NCBI GenBank assembly: GCA_963723455.1
Contig: CAVRQM010000004.1
Span: 124,001-188,000, forward strand
DNA from: CAVRQM01 sp963723455
GTDB taxonomy: Bacteria; Pseudomonadota; Alphaproteobacteria; Acetobacterales; Acetobacteraceae
Reading direction: 5' to 3'
Length of the DNA: 64,000 bases
The notes under the pieces are model-generated. The model saw nothing but the letters and a program-made list of their open reading frames with translations. It had not been told where the DNA came from and made no database searches. A program made the position numbers and the translations under genes. Within the stretch, counting starts at the first letter, position 1; each line of letters starts with the position of its first letter. Below, piece after piece: positions 10,593 to 18,772 of the stretch.

Positions 10593-10811
10593 GTGCTGCC
10601 GCTGGACCAGATCGACCTGTTCGGCGCCTATGTGGCGCCGCTTGCCGTGGTGGCGGCGGCGTGCGCCGGAGCGTGGCTGTTCCTGCGCCAACTGGCTGAT
10701 GCCCTGGGGTTGCTGCCCTATGTGTGGCACCCGGCTCTGTTCTTCACGGCGGTTTATGTGATCATGCTCAGTCTGGTCGGCTTGCGGATTGCCGGCGCGT
10801 GGCTCGGCTGA
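10593..10811 (+). CDS. DUF1656 small membrane protein (AaeX-like)
   Basis: A 72-residue protein with two predicted transmembrane helices (about residues 10-30 and 45-68). Its DLFGAYVAPLAV start and the WHPALFFTAVYVIMLSLV helix match DUF1656 proteins, which almost always sit between FUSC and HlyD genes. The GTG at 10593 is chosen because AAAGGG lies six bases upstream; longer in-frame starts fall inside the FUSC gene. The stop overlaps the ATG of the adaptor by one base (TGATG). The family is thought to assist assembly of the AaeAB-type pump; its exact role is not known. Confidence 0.88.
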   Translation: MLPLDQIDLFGAYVAPLAVVAAACAGAWLFLRQLADALGLLPYVWHPALFFTAVYVIMLSLVGLRIAGAWLG

Positions 10812-11678
10812 TGGAGCGGGCGTGGCGCGTGGTCCGGGTCGTGGCGACGTGGGTCGTCGTCGCCGTGGCCATCGCGCTCGGGCTGCGGTTCTGGCGTGCC
10901 TATACCACGGCGCCCTGGACGCGCGACGGGAGGGTGCGCGCCTATGTCGTGACGGTGGCGCCCCAGGTGGCGGGGCAGGTGACCCGCCTGCATGTCATCG
11001 ACAACCAGTATGTCCGTACCGGTGACGTGCTGTTCGAGATCGATCCGGCCGACTACCGCCTCGCGCTCGCCGCGGCACGGGAGAATTTGGTCAGCGCCCA
11101 GACCAGCCAGACCTTCAAGCAGCAAGAGGCGGCGCGACGGGCGCGGCTGTCGAACCTGTCGGTGTCGGCCGAGCAGCAGCAGCAGTTCGCCTCGGACGCG
11201 GCGGTGGCGGCGGCAGCCACGGCTGCCGCCACGACGCAGCTGAACAAGGCCGAGCTGAATCTGGCGCGCGCCGAGGTGCGCTCCCCCGTCGAGGGCTGGG
11301 TCACCAACCTGGCTTTGCAGCAGGGCGACTATGCCCAGGTCGGGGTTGCCGCGCTGGCGCTGGTCGACGCGAAATCGTTTTGGGTCGACGGATATTTTGA
11401 GGAGACGACGATCCCGCGCGTGGCCGAAGGCGATCCGGCGACGGTGTGGCTGATGGGCGACCCACGCGCGCTGCGCGGGCATGTGCAGGGCGTGGCGCGG
11501 GGCATCCAGGCCGACGACGCCGCATCGGGGTCGAGCGGTCTGGCCAGTGTCAACCCGGTGTTCACCTGGGTAAGGCTGGCGCAGCGCGTGCCGGTGCGCA
11601 TCGCCATCGAACTCGGTGCCGGACGGGGTGCGGCTGGTGGCCGGAACCACCGCCAGCGTGCAGGTGCGACCGCGCTGA
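10811..11678 (+). CDS. HlyD/EmrA-type membrane fusion protein, AaeA-like (frameshift near the C-terminus)
   Basis: Periplasmic adaptor of the FUSC exporter. A membrane anchor (residues ~10-28) is followed by WTRDGRVRAYVVTVAPQVAGQV, the lipoyl half-motif typical of EmrA/AaeA. Then come an Ala/Gln-rich helical hairpin, the second lipoyl half (VRSPVEGWV), and the barrel with FWVDGYFEETTI. Around 11620 the frame shifts: the sequence after RIAIELG loses similarity, while the next frame reads VRLVAGTTASVQVRPR and stops at 11676-11678, the normal end for this family. One missing base explains it. Left as it stands, the open frame would run about 240 bp into the antisense sulfotransferase gene. Confidence 0.85.
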
Positions 11679-11693
11679 CCGTGCCCGTAACGG

Positions 11694-13049
11694 TCAGTCC
11701 AACGTGTAGCCGAACGTCGATGCGGTATCGGCCACCTGCCGCCATAGCGTGTGCGCCTGTGCCGGCGAGAACACGTTGCGCCAGTCGCCGGCGATACCCT
11801 TGCGGAAAAAGCTGCGCGGATCGGACTCGCCGCCGACGCGGCCGCCGGACAGCGCTGCAAAGGACGTCGCCCCCGCGATCGCGGCGATGTCGGTGCGCGC
11901 CGGATCGGTGCCGATGAAATCGAACATGCGCGCGGCCTCGCCTGCGAAATCGGCCAGCAGAGCCTCGTACTTTATCAAATGGAGGACGGCCGGCGAGACG
12001 CGACTGGCGGCCAGGTAATTCTCCTGGTCGCGGCGCCAGCCGAGCAGCAGCGCTGCAACGCTTTTGCCTGCCGCCTCGCGATCTGAAATGATCGTTCCGG
12101 GCGCCAGGACCGCGCCCTGATCGATGTGCGCGTTCAGCCGGTGCAGCATCGGCGCTCCGTCGTCCGCGCCACGTTCGCCGCGCGCAAGGTTGGCCTCGTG
12201 ATAGAGGCGGCTGGCCAGAACGTCGAGCGGGTGGCGGACGATATGGACGATGCGCAGTCCCTCCCAAAAGCGGGAGAGATGTGCGTACAGCCCGGAATAT
12301 CCCGGCGTTCGATCGGCCACGTACCGCGCGCCCCAGGCGCGGCCGAGCCGGAGCATCAGCTCTTTTGCCAAGCTGATCTGGAGAAAGCGCGAGAAGTCCG
12401 CGACATCGAACGCGGGGTTCAGCCAGCGGATGTAGTCCCGGCCGCTGAAATGCGCCTGCCGGGCCGCCACCATCCGTCGCATCTCGGCAACGTCGAACAA
12501 GTTGAAGGTGTTGGCTTCATGAAGGACGATGAAGTCGCGGTGCGCGTCGATCACCCTTTCCAGCCATGTGGTGCCAGACTTGTGGGTTCCCGAGATCAGC
12601 ACCGGGGACACCTCGCGCGGCCGGACGGGAGTTTGCCTGGTGAGCACGCGAACCTGATCGGGACGCTTCAGTATGTCTGCGAAAGCAAGATGCGTCCGGT
12701 CCTGCACGACAGCAAGGCGGTAGCGTCCGTCGGCAATGTCATGGCCAATCAGGACCAGCAGGATGCGCCGTCGCCCGGGCGGCGGACCCTGCGTCGGTGC
12801 GGGATCCGGCAGGCGAAGCGCCGTGAACGACGTATTTGCGCCGACAAGCGCGGGCGGCCGGCCAATCAGATGCAGGAACACCGGTTGCGACTGTCCATCC
12901 TGAATCGGCAAGTCCAGACGCAGATAGATGGTGAACGGCAGCATGGCCATGTCCAGCAGCCGGAGCTGAACCGCCGCAGCCGCCGGGCCCTCCACGCGTT
13001 CGACGGCCGCGTCCTTGATGATTTTCAAACTCAGGCTAGCAGGCGGCAT
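11694..13049 (-). CDS. Sulfotransferase-family protein with an N-terminal extension
   Basis: Predicted to transfer sulfate from PAPS to a carbohydrate, peptide or lipid acceptor. 451 residues: the first ~150 show no recognised domain and are rich in short beta-like segments; the catalytic part then begins with the 5'-phosphosulfate loop SGTHKSGTTWLERVI. The 3'-phosphate signature follows as RIVHIVRHPLDVLASRLYHE. The end of the domain has RKGIAGDWRN-type sequence (FFRKGIAGDWRNVFS), also standard for sulfotransferases. The frame is intact. It lies just downstream of, and in the same direction as, a large Hint-domain surface protein, which suggests but does not prove a cell-surface role. The extension could be an acceptor-binding or localisation domain. 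Confidence 0.85.
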   Translation of the reverse strand: MPPASLSLKIIKDAAVERVEGPAAAAVQLRLLDMAMLPFTIYLRLDLPIQDGQSQPVFLHLIGRPPALVGANTSFTALRLPDPAPTQGPPPGRRRILLVLIGHDIADGRYRLAVVQDRTHLAFADILKRPDQVRVLTRQTPVRPREVSPVLISGTHKSGTTWLERVIDAHRDFIVLHEANTFNLFDVAEMRRMVAARQAHFSGRDYIRWLNPAFDVADFSRFLQISLAKELMLRLGRAWGARYVADRTPGYSGLYAHLSRFWEGLRIVHIVRHPLDVLASRLYHEANLARGERGADDGAPMLHRLNAHIDQGAVLAPGTIISDREAAGKSVAALLLGWRRDQENYLAASRVSPAVLHLIKYEALLADFAGEAARMFDFIGTDPARTDIAAIAGATSFAALSGGRVGGESDPRSFFRKGIAGDWRNVFSPAQAHTLWRQVADTASTFGYTLD

Positions 13050-13124
13050 CGGGCGGGCTCCGGTCAGGGCGGACGCGGAGCGTTAACGCCGATGGTACGG
13101 GAGCGCAACCGCCTGACGCGGAGC

Positions 13125-15956
13125 CTAGCGGCTGAGAACCGCGCCCGTGGAACGCTCGCGGACCTGTGCCGCGGCGAGGAGTCCCTGATCGATGTCCGGC
13201 AGGTCAAGGCAGAATCCGCACGCGCCGTTGCGCAATCCGGCATGGTCGAGATCGACGCGGTAGCGGTTGGCGGTGCAGCGGGCGAGGTGCTGTTCCTGGA
13301 TCACTATGTCGATTTCCAGCGCATCGCCGGGCGCTGCGCGGTCGAGCACCCAGCCCTCGATGCGGCCGTCGCCCTGATGATCAATGTGCCAAGACAAGGC
13401 GCGGCCGGGTCGTTGCGTGACGCGGCCGGCGGCAGGCAGGCCGGCGCGCACCGCCTCCAGCAGCCAGCCGCCTTCGACCCGCGGCGCGCAGAATTGCCAT
13501 CCTTCGGCGACGTCGTCCGGGTAGAGCTGGGTGTATTCGACGGCGTTCTCGAACAGGCCCCGGCTTTCGCAATCCACGAAGGTCTCGGTCGCCGCGCCCT
13601 CGGCGAACACCGCGTCCGGAGTGTCGAGTTCGATGTGAATATAGGACACCGCCCGGATCGCGGTGCGAGTGATCGTGCGGTCGTTGATCAGCGATGCTGC
13701 CGGAATCAGCACGGTGCCTCCGCCCGGAGCCGCGAGCAGCATCGCGTGCGGCGGTGACACCCGCAATGCGCGGCGCGGTACCCCGGGCCCCAGCGACGAG
13801 GCGGCGAAGCGAACCGGGCGAAGCTGCGGCTGGGCCGCCACGACCGATGCGCTGTACGAACGGCGGCCCAGCCACTTGATCGGGCGGGCGCGCCCGGATG
13901 CTGTCAGCACCAGATCGCCGATGCGCAAACGCTCTATCGGCACCTCGCCCTGCGGGGTCGCGATCCGGGTGCCGCGCAGGAAGCAGGTCACGGTGACCAG
14001 GGTGCCGCCGGTCGGATCGCTGCTGACGGTGAAGCCCAGGCCTGCCGGATCGCCGCCGACCGCCAGGCTGGCCTGCTGACCGGATGCGCCCTGGACATCC
14101 AGCATGCCGCCTTGCACGGCCGCCCCGGCGGCGCCGAAGGAACCGATCGGCGGGTTCGAGGAGATGCCGGCGAGGTCGATCTCGTCGCCCGCCAGCAACC
14201 CGTTCAGCGTCAGGCCGATCGCGTTGGCTCCGGACGCATCGGGGGGCAGGCTGAGCAGGTTGCTGCCAGCTCCGAAATCGACAGTCACGGCGTTCCCGCC
14301 TGCAAGCGCGCCGATCTGCAGCACCGCGCCGTCCGCCAGCGCGATCGTGCCGGTGCCGTCCAGGGTGGCGATGCCGAGCGTGGCGCCGTCCAGGATGATG
14401 CTGCCGGAGTCACTGAACGTCCCCAGGCCGCCGATCTCAAGCGTGCTGCCTTCGACGGTGTCGCTGATTGTTGTGGCCAAGCCGAAACTGAGCACGCCGG
14501 GTGCGCGCGCGCCGATCAGGTCGATGACGCCGACCGCCCCAGCGGTCACGCTGATCTGATCGACGACGGCCGCCGTGCTATAGGCCAACTCCGTCGTGCC
14601 GGCGTCCAGCGTGATGCTGCCGGATTCGGCATCAAGGATCACCCCGGGAGCCTGATCCAGCACCGCCACGCCGAGCAGACTGGCGCCTCCGGTGACCAGG
14701 ATGCCGCCATCGCGGATCAGCGTCCCGTTCCTGACCGTGCCGGTGAACGTGAAGCTGCCGGTCGGGTCGAGCCTGCCCGCGTCCAAAGTCCCGCCGCCGA
14801 GGTCGAGCGTTCCGGTGAACAGGACGTTGCCCACCACGCTGCCGAGCTGCGCCAGAGACAGATTGTCGTCGAACCGGATCACCGATGCCTCGATGGTGCC
14901 GCTGTTGGTGAAGCTCTGCACAGCGGCGGCGATGTCGATCGTCGAATCCAATGTCGTCGTCTGCACGTAGGCTTGCGTCGCGGTCACGAACGGCTCCTGG
15001 GCCTGGGCGGTTGCCAGCAAAATGCTGCCGGAGTTGACGAAACTGGAGCCGGCGACCTCGATGCTGGCGGCCTCGCCGAGGATGGTGCCGGTATTGGCGA
15101 AGGCGGCGGCGTCTTCGAGCAGGCCTGGCGCGTAGGTTGCGTCGAAGGTCAGCGTCACCTGAGTCGGGAAGCGGCCGGCGTAGATGGTAAATGTCTGCTG
15201 CAGGTCTGCGACGATGGTTGCATTCAGCGCCAGCGTTCCGGCATTGACGAACCCCGCGGAGTCGATCGTGAGCGGCGCCAGAACCGATGCCAGGTCGGAG
15301 ACGATCAGACCGTTGCTGACGAAGCTGCCAGCGCCGCCGAGCGTCAGCCCGGCATCGGCGGGGGCCGTCTGCGCGGAATGGGACGGGTCATCGGCGCTGG
15401 CCACGATCGTGGTTGTGCTGTCCAGGGTCGCCACGCTGGCGGCAGCCGCGTCGATCCGCGCAGAGCCGGTCGCGAAGGTCGAGACGGCGAAGGCCGCGCC
15501 CGCGTAGGCGCCCCCTTCCAGAGTCAACGCTCCGGCCACATCGAGGCCGCCGGTGGCCGCCTGGGTCGCCGCCGCGGTCGCCGACGTGATCGCCAGACCA
15601 TCGCCCAGCGCGCCGAGCCAGACCACCCCGTCGGCCACGCCGCCGCCGGCGAGCACGCTGCCGCCGGCATAATCGACGGTGCCGCCCTCAATCGTGCCGC
15701 CGGCAGCGAGGTCGAGAGTCCCGGCGGCAAGGTCGAGGGTGCCGGCGAGCGTGAGCGCGCCTTGCAGGAGCAGCGTGGCCTGGCTGCCGGCGGCGAATGC
15801 CACGTCGCCGATGGCGGCGCTGCCCGCGAGCGTCGCCGTGCTGCTGTCGGTTGCCGAGAACAGGGCGGAGTCGAGGCTGCCGGGCTGCTGGAACGATCGC
15901 CAGGAGAGACCGCTGGTCCAGGCCCCCGACACGCCGCGCCAAGTTACCATTGCCAT
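13125..15956 (-). CDS. Large Hint-domain protein with beta-rich repeat N-terminus
   Basis: 943 residues. Residues ~1-640 are Ala/Gly/Thr/Ser/Val-rich, low in charge and made of short repeating strands (many variants of a TLDLAAGTLDL-type phrase), which suggests a beta-helix like those of secreted adhesins. No classical signal peptide is evident. A Hint (hedgehog/intein-like) domain starts near residue 656 with CFLRGTRIATPQGE, continues through RLRIGDLVLTASG and SPPHAMLL, and is followed by a ~130-residue tail. Hint domains of this type may self-cleave at the Cys, but a self-processing activity here is inference. A paralogue with the same C-terminal layout lies at 46144-48702. The frame is intact. 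Confidence 0.88.
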   Translation of the reverse strand: MAMVTWRGVSGAWTSGLSWRSFQQPGSLDSALFSATDSSTATLAGSAAIGDVAFAAGSQATLLLQGALTLAGTLDLAAGTLDLAAGGTIEGGTVDYAGGSVLAGGGVADGVVWLGALGDGLAITSATAAATQAATGGLDVAGALTLEGGAYAGAAFAVSTFATGSARIDAAAASVATLDSTTTIVASADDPSHSAQTAPADAGLTLGGAGSFVSNGLIVSDLASVLAPLTIDSAGFVNAGTLALNATIVADLQQTFTIYAGRFPTQVTLTFDATYAPGLLEDAAAFANTGTILGEAASIEVAGSSFVNSGSILLATAQAQEPFVTATQAYVQTTTLDSTIDIAAAVQSFTNSGTIEASVIRFDDNLSLAQLGSVVGNVLFTGTLDLGGGTLDAGRLDPTGSFTFTGTVRNGTLIRDGGILVTGGASLLGVAVLDQAPGVILDAESGSITLDAGTTELAYSTAAVVDQISVTAGAVGVIDLIGARAPGVLSFGLATTISDTVEGSTLEIGGLGTFSDSGSIILDGATLGIATLDGTGTIALADGAVLQIGALAGGNAVTVDFGAGSNLLSLPPDASGANAIGLTLNGLLAGDEIDLAGISSNPPIGSFGAAGAAVQGGMLDVQGASGQQASLAVGGDPAGLGFTVSSDPTGGTLVTVTCFLRGTRIATPQGEVPIERLRIGDLVLTASGRARPIKWLGRRSYSASVVAAQPQLRPVRFAASSLGPGVPRRALRVSPPHAMLLAAPGGGTVLIPAASLINDRTITRTAIRAVSYIHIELDTPDAVFAEGAATETFVDCESRGLFENAVEYTQLYPDDVAEGWQFCAPRVEGGWLLEAVRAGLPAAGRVTQRPGRALSWHIDHQGDGRIEGWVLDRAAPGDALEIDIVIQEQHLARCTANRYRVDLDHAGLRNGACGFCLDLPDIDQGLLAAAQVRERSTGAVLSR

Positions 15957-16162
15957 GCCCGCCTCCCCGCCTGCCCGCCTTGCCCGCGGTCCACTCGTGC
16001 CGGGATGGTATCAACAAAGAGTTAATCTCCGCAACGGCAGAGCGTCTCACGCAAAGAGAATAAGTCCATTTTAAGATACTCGACCGGGCGAACGCCCTGA
16101 TGGCGAGTGTCATCGGTCCAGCAACCGTGTAGACCCCCGCAATCACACGGAGAATGGGTCGA

Positions 16163-16915
16163 ATGGCTGCTGAGATGACGGCGCGCGCGACGCCGGAATG
16201 GGAGCTGCGCGTGGCCCTGGCGGCGGCGTTCCGACTAGCCGTGCAGAACGATTGGCATGAGGCGGTGGCCAATCATTTCAGCGTGGCGGTCGACGAGTCC
16301 GGCGGTCGCTTCCTGATGAACCCGCGCTGGCGGCATTTCGGGCGCATCAGGGCGTCGGATCTGCTGCTGCTGGACGCGGCGGATGGCGGAACCATGCAGC
16401 AGGCGGATGCGCCGGATCCGTCGGCGTGGTGCATCCACGGGCGGATCCACGCGCTGCTGCCGCAGGCCCGCTGCGTGCTGCACCTGCACCCACCCTATGC
16501 GACCGCGCTGGCCGCCCTGGCCGATCCGCGTCTCCTGCCGATCGACCAGAACACTGCCCGATATTTCCGGCGCGTCGCGATCGACCGCGACTATGGCGGC
16601 ATCGCCGACCATGCGGCCGAGGGTGAGCGGTTGGCGCGGGCCCTTGGCGAACAGCGCCGGATGCTGCTGGGAAATCATGGAGTCATCGTCGTCGCACCCA
16701 CGGTCGCCGCGGCGTTCGATGATCTGTACTACCTGGAGCGGGCATGCCGGACGCTGATGCTGGCCTATGCCTCGGGGCGGGAGCTGGCGGTGCTGTCCGA
16801 CGCCATGGCCGAGGCCACGGCGCGCGGCTGGGAAGACTATGCCGACGCCGCGGATGCGCATTTCGCCGAGGCGCGGCGGATGCTGGATGCGCGCAATGAG
16901 GATTACGCGGACTGA
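16163..16915 (+). CDS. Class II aldolase/adducin-family protein
   Basis: About 250 residues of the metal-dependent class II aldolase fold (fuculose-phosphate aldolase relatives and decarboxylases). Seen are the N-terminal NHFSVAV segment, metal ligands in VLHLHPPYATAL (~residues 105-110), and LLGNHGVIVV (~170), which supplies another His. ATG 16163 is preferred: GGAGA lies nine bases upstream, whereas it abuts the alternative ATG at 16154. The substrate is unknown; this subgroup is often annotated simply as class II aldolase/adducin and acts on hydroxylated carboxylic acids or sugar phosphates. It converges with, and overlaps by 13 bases, the XRE regulator gene on the other strand. Confidence 0.9.
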   Translation: MAAEMTARATPEWELRVALAAAFRLAVQNDWHEAVANHFSVAVDESGGRFLMNPRWRHFGRIRASDLLLLDAADGGTMQQADAPDPSAWCIHGRIHALLPQARCVLHLHPPYATALAALADPRLLPIDQNTARYFRRVAIDRDYGGIADHAAEGERLARALGEQRRMLLGNHGVIVVAPTVAAAFDDLYYLERACRTLMLAYASGRELAVLSDAMAEATARGWEDYADAADAHFAEARRMLDARNEDYAD

Positions 16916-17265
16916 GCCTCGGACGCCGCCGCTGCGCGCGCGGTGCGGGCGAGGCGCCTGGCGGTTTGCAACAGCAGCTGGCGGTCCGCCTCGCTGCATG
17001 CCCTGAACAGGTTGAGCATGGCCAGCTCCGTGCCGTGATCCGCGCGCGCATCGCCGTGCGGATCGCCCTGGATCAGGTGCCCGACGGAGATCCCTAGCGC
17101 GGAGGCAATCCGCGCGACATTGCCGCGCAACTGGCCCGCCCGGTCCGTCTCCCACTGCGCCACCGCGCTGCGGGTCACACCGACGGCTGCCGCGAGATCG
17201 GCTTGCGTCATGCCCCGCGTGACCCGCGCCGCGCGAATCCGCGCACCTGCCCCATCCGGTTCCAT
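16903..17265 (-). CDS. XRE-family helix-turn-helix repressor
   Basis: 120 residues. The N-terminal DNA-binding domain has the Cro/C1-type HTH MTQADLAAAVGVTRSAVAQW at about residues 18-38; the C-terminal half is helical, Arg/Ala-rich and without a peptidase domain, so it would not respond to RecA like an S24 repressor. It is divergent from a small gene and a DUF6362 gene, and the ~100 bp between them holds a perfect palindrome overlapping the promoter, the usual layout of a phage-type switch. The ATG at 17265 is chosen because the HTH then starts at the usual distance; a longer start at 17295 is possible. It is probably autoregulatory. Confidence 0.85.
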   Translation of the reverse strand: MEPDGAGARIRAARVTRGMTQADLAAAVGVTRSAVAQWETDRAGQLRGNVARIASALGISVGHLIQGDPHGDARADHGTELAMLNLFRACSEADRQLLLQTARRLARTARAAAASEAQSA

Positions 17266-17311
17266 GCGACCGACATAAGTGAACGGCGCTAACAATGCAA
17301 AGCCAGCCGGC

Positions 17312-17340
17312 TTGACAATTTCAGTTAGTGGTTCTAACTA
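17312..17340 (+). promoter_or_regulatory. Candidate promoter with overlapping XRE operator
   Basis: TTGACA at 17312-17317 is followed after 17 bases by TAACTA (17335-17340). A perfect inverted repeat AGTTAG-TGGTT-CTAACT occupies 17323-17339, covering the spacer and the -10 box. A further CTAAC half-site lies at 17289-17293, on the XRE side. A repressor bound at the palindrome would block transcription of the small gene and DUF6362 gene. The region is AT-richer than its surroundings. The -35 box and palindrome are seen directly; that the neighbouring XRE protein binds here is inference from the divergent layout. Confidence 0.6.
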
Positions 17341-17363
17341 ACCGCAACAGCATGGAGGTGACG

Positions 17364-17570
17364 ATGCGGCAGGCCGGAATGCCATATCAGACGTTGCGTA
17401 GCGCGGACGCGCCGGAACGACAGGCCTGCGAGATCGACCGCGCCGCTCTGCCGACCGGCGATCCGCTGGCTTGGTCGGTGCTGGTTTCGGGCACCAGTCT
17501 GGATGGCACGGCATGGCCGGGCTGGGGACGCAGCGGCTGGGATGCGCTGACGCGGGAGGGCGGGGTTTGA
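17364..17570 (+). CDS. Small protein of unknown function under the XRE operator
   Basis: 68 residues with no family recognised. The ATG at 17364 is preferred because GGAGGTG (17354-17360) precedes it; an in-frame ATG at 17352 lacks a site. The protein is mildly acidic at the start and ends in Gly/Trp-rich sequence (WPGWGRSGWDALTREGG). Its stop overlaps the TTG of the next gene as TTGA, so the two are probably translated together. Its position just after a repressed promoter is where phages place a Cro- or antirepressor-like protein, but no HTH is visible, so this is not claimed. Confidence 0.55.
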   Translation: MRQAGMPYQTLRSADAPERQACEIDRAALPTGDPLAWSVLVSGTSLDGTAWPGWGRSGWDALTREGGV

Positions 17571-18076
17571 GCTACCACCAGGACTTGGCGATGCAGGCGA
17601 TTGACGCTGCCTATGTGACCGTGCGGCTCGAGGAGGCCGGGCACACGTTGCTGTGCCTGCCTGATACCGGACATTCCACCCGCATGCGCTCCTCGGCGCT
17701 GGAACTGGTCCGCACCGCCTGCGAGGTGGAGCAGGCGGCGCCCGGCAAGCGGCTGCGGGTGCCGGTGCCCTCGGCGGCGCGGATTGGCGCGATGGACGAG
17801 GCCTGGAGTTGGCTGGGCTTGATCCCGGCGGACCGGTATGTGCTGCGCCGGATCGTCGGCGCGCGGGCGCTGGTCAGTCCCGCGACCGAGCGACACCTGT
17901 TCAGCTGGCGGAGGCTGGGCGGCCTGCTGGGGGCCGATCACCGCGCCGTGCAGCGCTGGCACGGCGAGGGCATTGCCTGGATCGTCCGTGGATTGCTGGC
18001 GGCTGCTGCCGCGCCAGGGCCGGCTCGCAAGGTGGCGCCTGCGTCGCAGTTGAAGCAGGGTGGCGCTGCGGTCTGA
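17567..18076 (+). CDS. DUF6362-family phage-associated protein (candidate late regulator or small terminase)
   Basis: 169 residues. The core VPSAARIGAMDEAWSWLGLI followed by DRYVLRRIVGARALVSP and WRRLGGLLGADHRAVQRW is, from memory, the pattern of DUF6362 proteins found next to large terminase genes in alphaproteobacterial prophages. The segment LGGLLGADHRAVQRWHGEGI looks like a helix-turn-helix. No other small terminase candidate is present, so a DNA-recognition role in packaging is possible; a late-gene regulator is the alternative. The TTG at 17567 overlaps the preceding stop; ATG 17591 is the other possible start. It is separated from TerL by the NUDIX and rlpA genes. Confidence 0.7.
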   Translation: MSYHQDLAMQAIDAAYVTVRLEEAGHTLLCLPDTGHSTRMRSSALELVRTACEVEQAAPGKRLRVPVPSAARIGAMDEAWSWLGLIPADRYVLRRIVGARALVSPATERHLFSWRRLGGLLGADHRAVQRWHGEGIAWIVRGLLAAAAAPGPARKVAPASQLKQGGAAV

Positions 18077-18083
18077 ACGAGGG

Positions 18084-18746
18084 ATGCGACACGTGCAGGA
18101 TGCAGGCGACGGGGACGATTTCATTCGCACGGTGCGGACCGACGAATTGCTACGGACCGGCTTTTCGGTGCTGCGCCGCACCACGCTCGACTATCGACGG
18201 CGCGACGGCGCGTGGCAGCGGCTGGAGCGGGAGACCTACGACCACGGCAACGGCGCCGCCATCCTGCTGTATGATCCCGCGCGCGACTGCGTGCTGCTGG
18301 TGCGGCAGTTCCGGTTTCCGGTCTATGTGAATCCTGCGCCGGCCCAGCGGCCCGGGGTGGCGCCCGGCTGGACGATCGAGGTGCCGGCCGGGATGCTCGA
18401 CGATCACCTGGCCGCTGGACGGACCGCGGAGCAGGCGATCGCCCGCGAAGCCGAGGAGGAAGCGGGGCTGCGTGTGCGCGCGCCGCGCCGCGTTCTGGAC
18501 GCCTTCATGAGCCCCGGCAGCCTGACCGAGCGCGTGGCGCTGTTCGTGGCGCTGTACGGCGAGGCCGATCGGACCGGCGTGGGCGGCGGGCTGGCGCATG
18601 AAGGCGAGGACATCGCCACCATCGAGCCGCGGCTGGACGAGGCGCTGGCAATGGTCGCGAGCGGAGAGATCGTCGATGCGAAGACGATCATCCTGCTGTA
18701 CTGGGGGGCGCTGAACCGGGACAGCCTGGCGGCGGGTCCGGCCTGA
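18084..18746 (+). CDS. NUDIX hydrolase, ADP-ribose/GDP-mannose pyrophosphatase type
   Basis: Predicted to hydrolyse a nucleoside diphosphate linked to a sugar such as ADP-ribose or GDP-mannose. About 220 residues. The NUDIX box reads AGMLDDH, then a short insertion, then IAREAEEEAGL, giving the RE-x2-EE-x-G catalytic core near residues 115-135. VLLVRQFRFPVY before it and FMSPGSLTERVALFVA after it are typical of the NudK/ADPRase branch. The exact start is uncertain: GTG 18060, ATG 18084 and GTG 18093 are all in frame, and GAGGG at 18079-18083 best suits the GTG at 18093. Probably a host gene although it lies between two phage-type genes. Confidence 0.88.
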   Translation: MRHVQDAGDGDDFIRTVRTDELLRTGFSVLRRTTLDYRRRDGAWQRLERETYDHGNGAAILLYDPARDCVLLVRQFRFPVYVNPAPAQRPGVAPGWTIEVPAGMLDDHLAAGRTAEQAIAREAEEEAGLRVRAPRRVLDAFMSPGSLTERVALFVALYGEADRTGVGGGLAHEGEDIATIEPRLDEALAMVASGEIVDAKTIILLYWGALNRDSLAAGPA

Positions 18747-18772
18747 GGCTTGAGCGTAAGGCGGAGCCGCGC

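Noticed and set aside
16110..16150. Small GC hairpin (GGGCGAACGCCC) upstream of the aldolase as a terminator
   Set aside because: Only a 5-bp stem with a 2-base loop and no T-tract; common by chance at this GC content.
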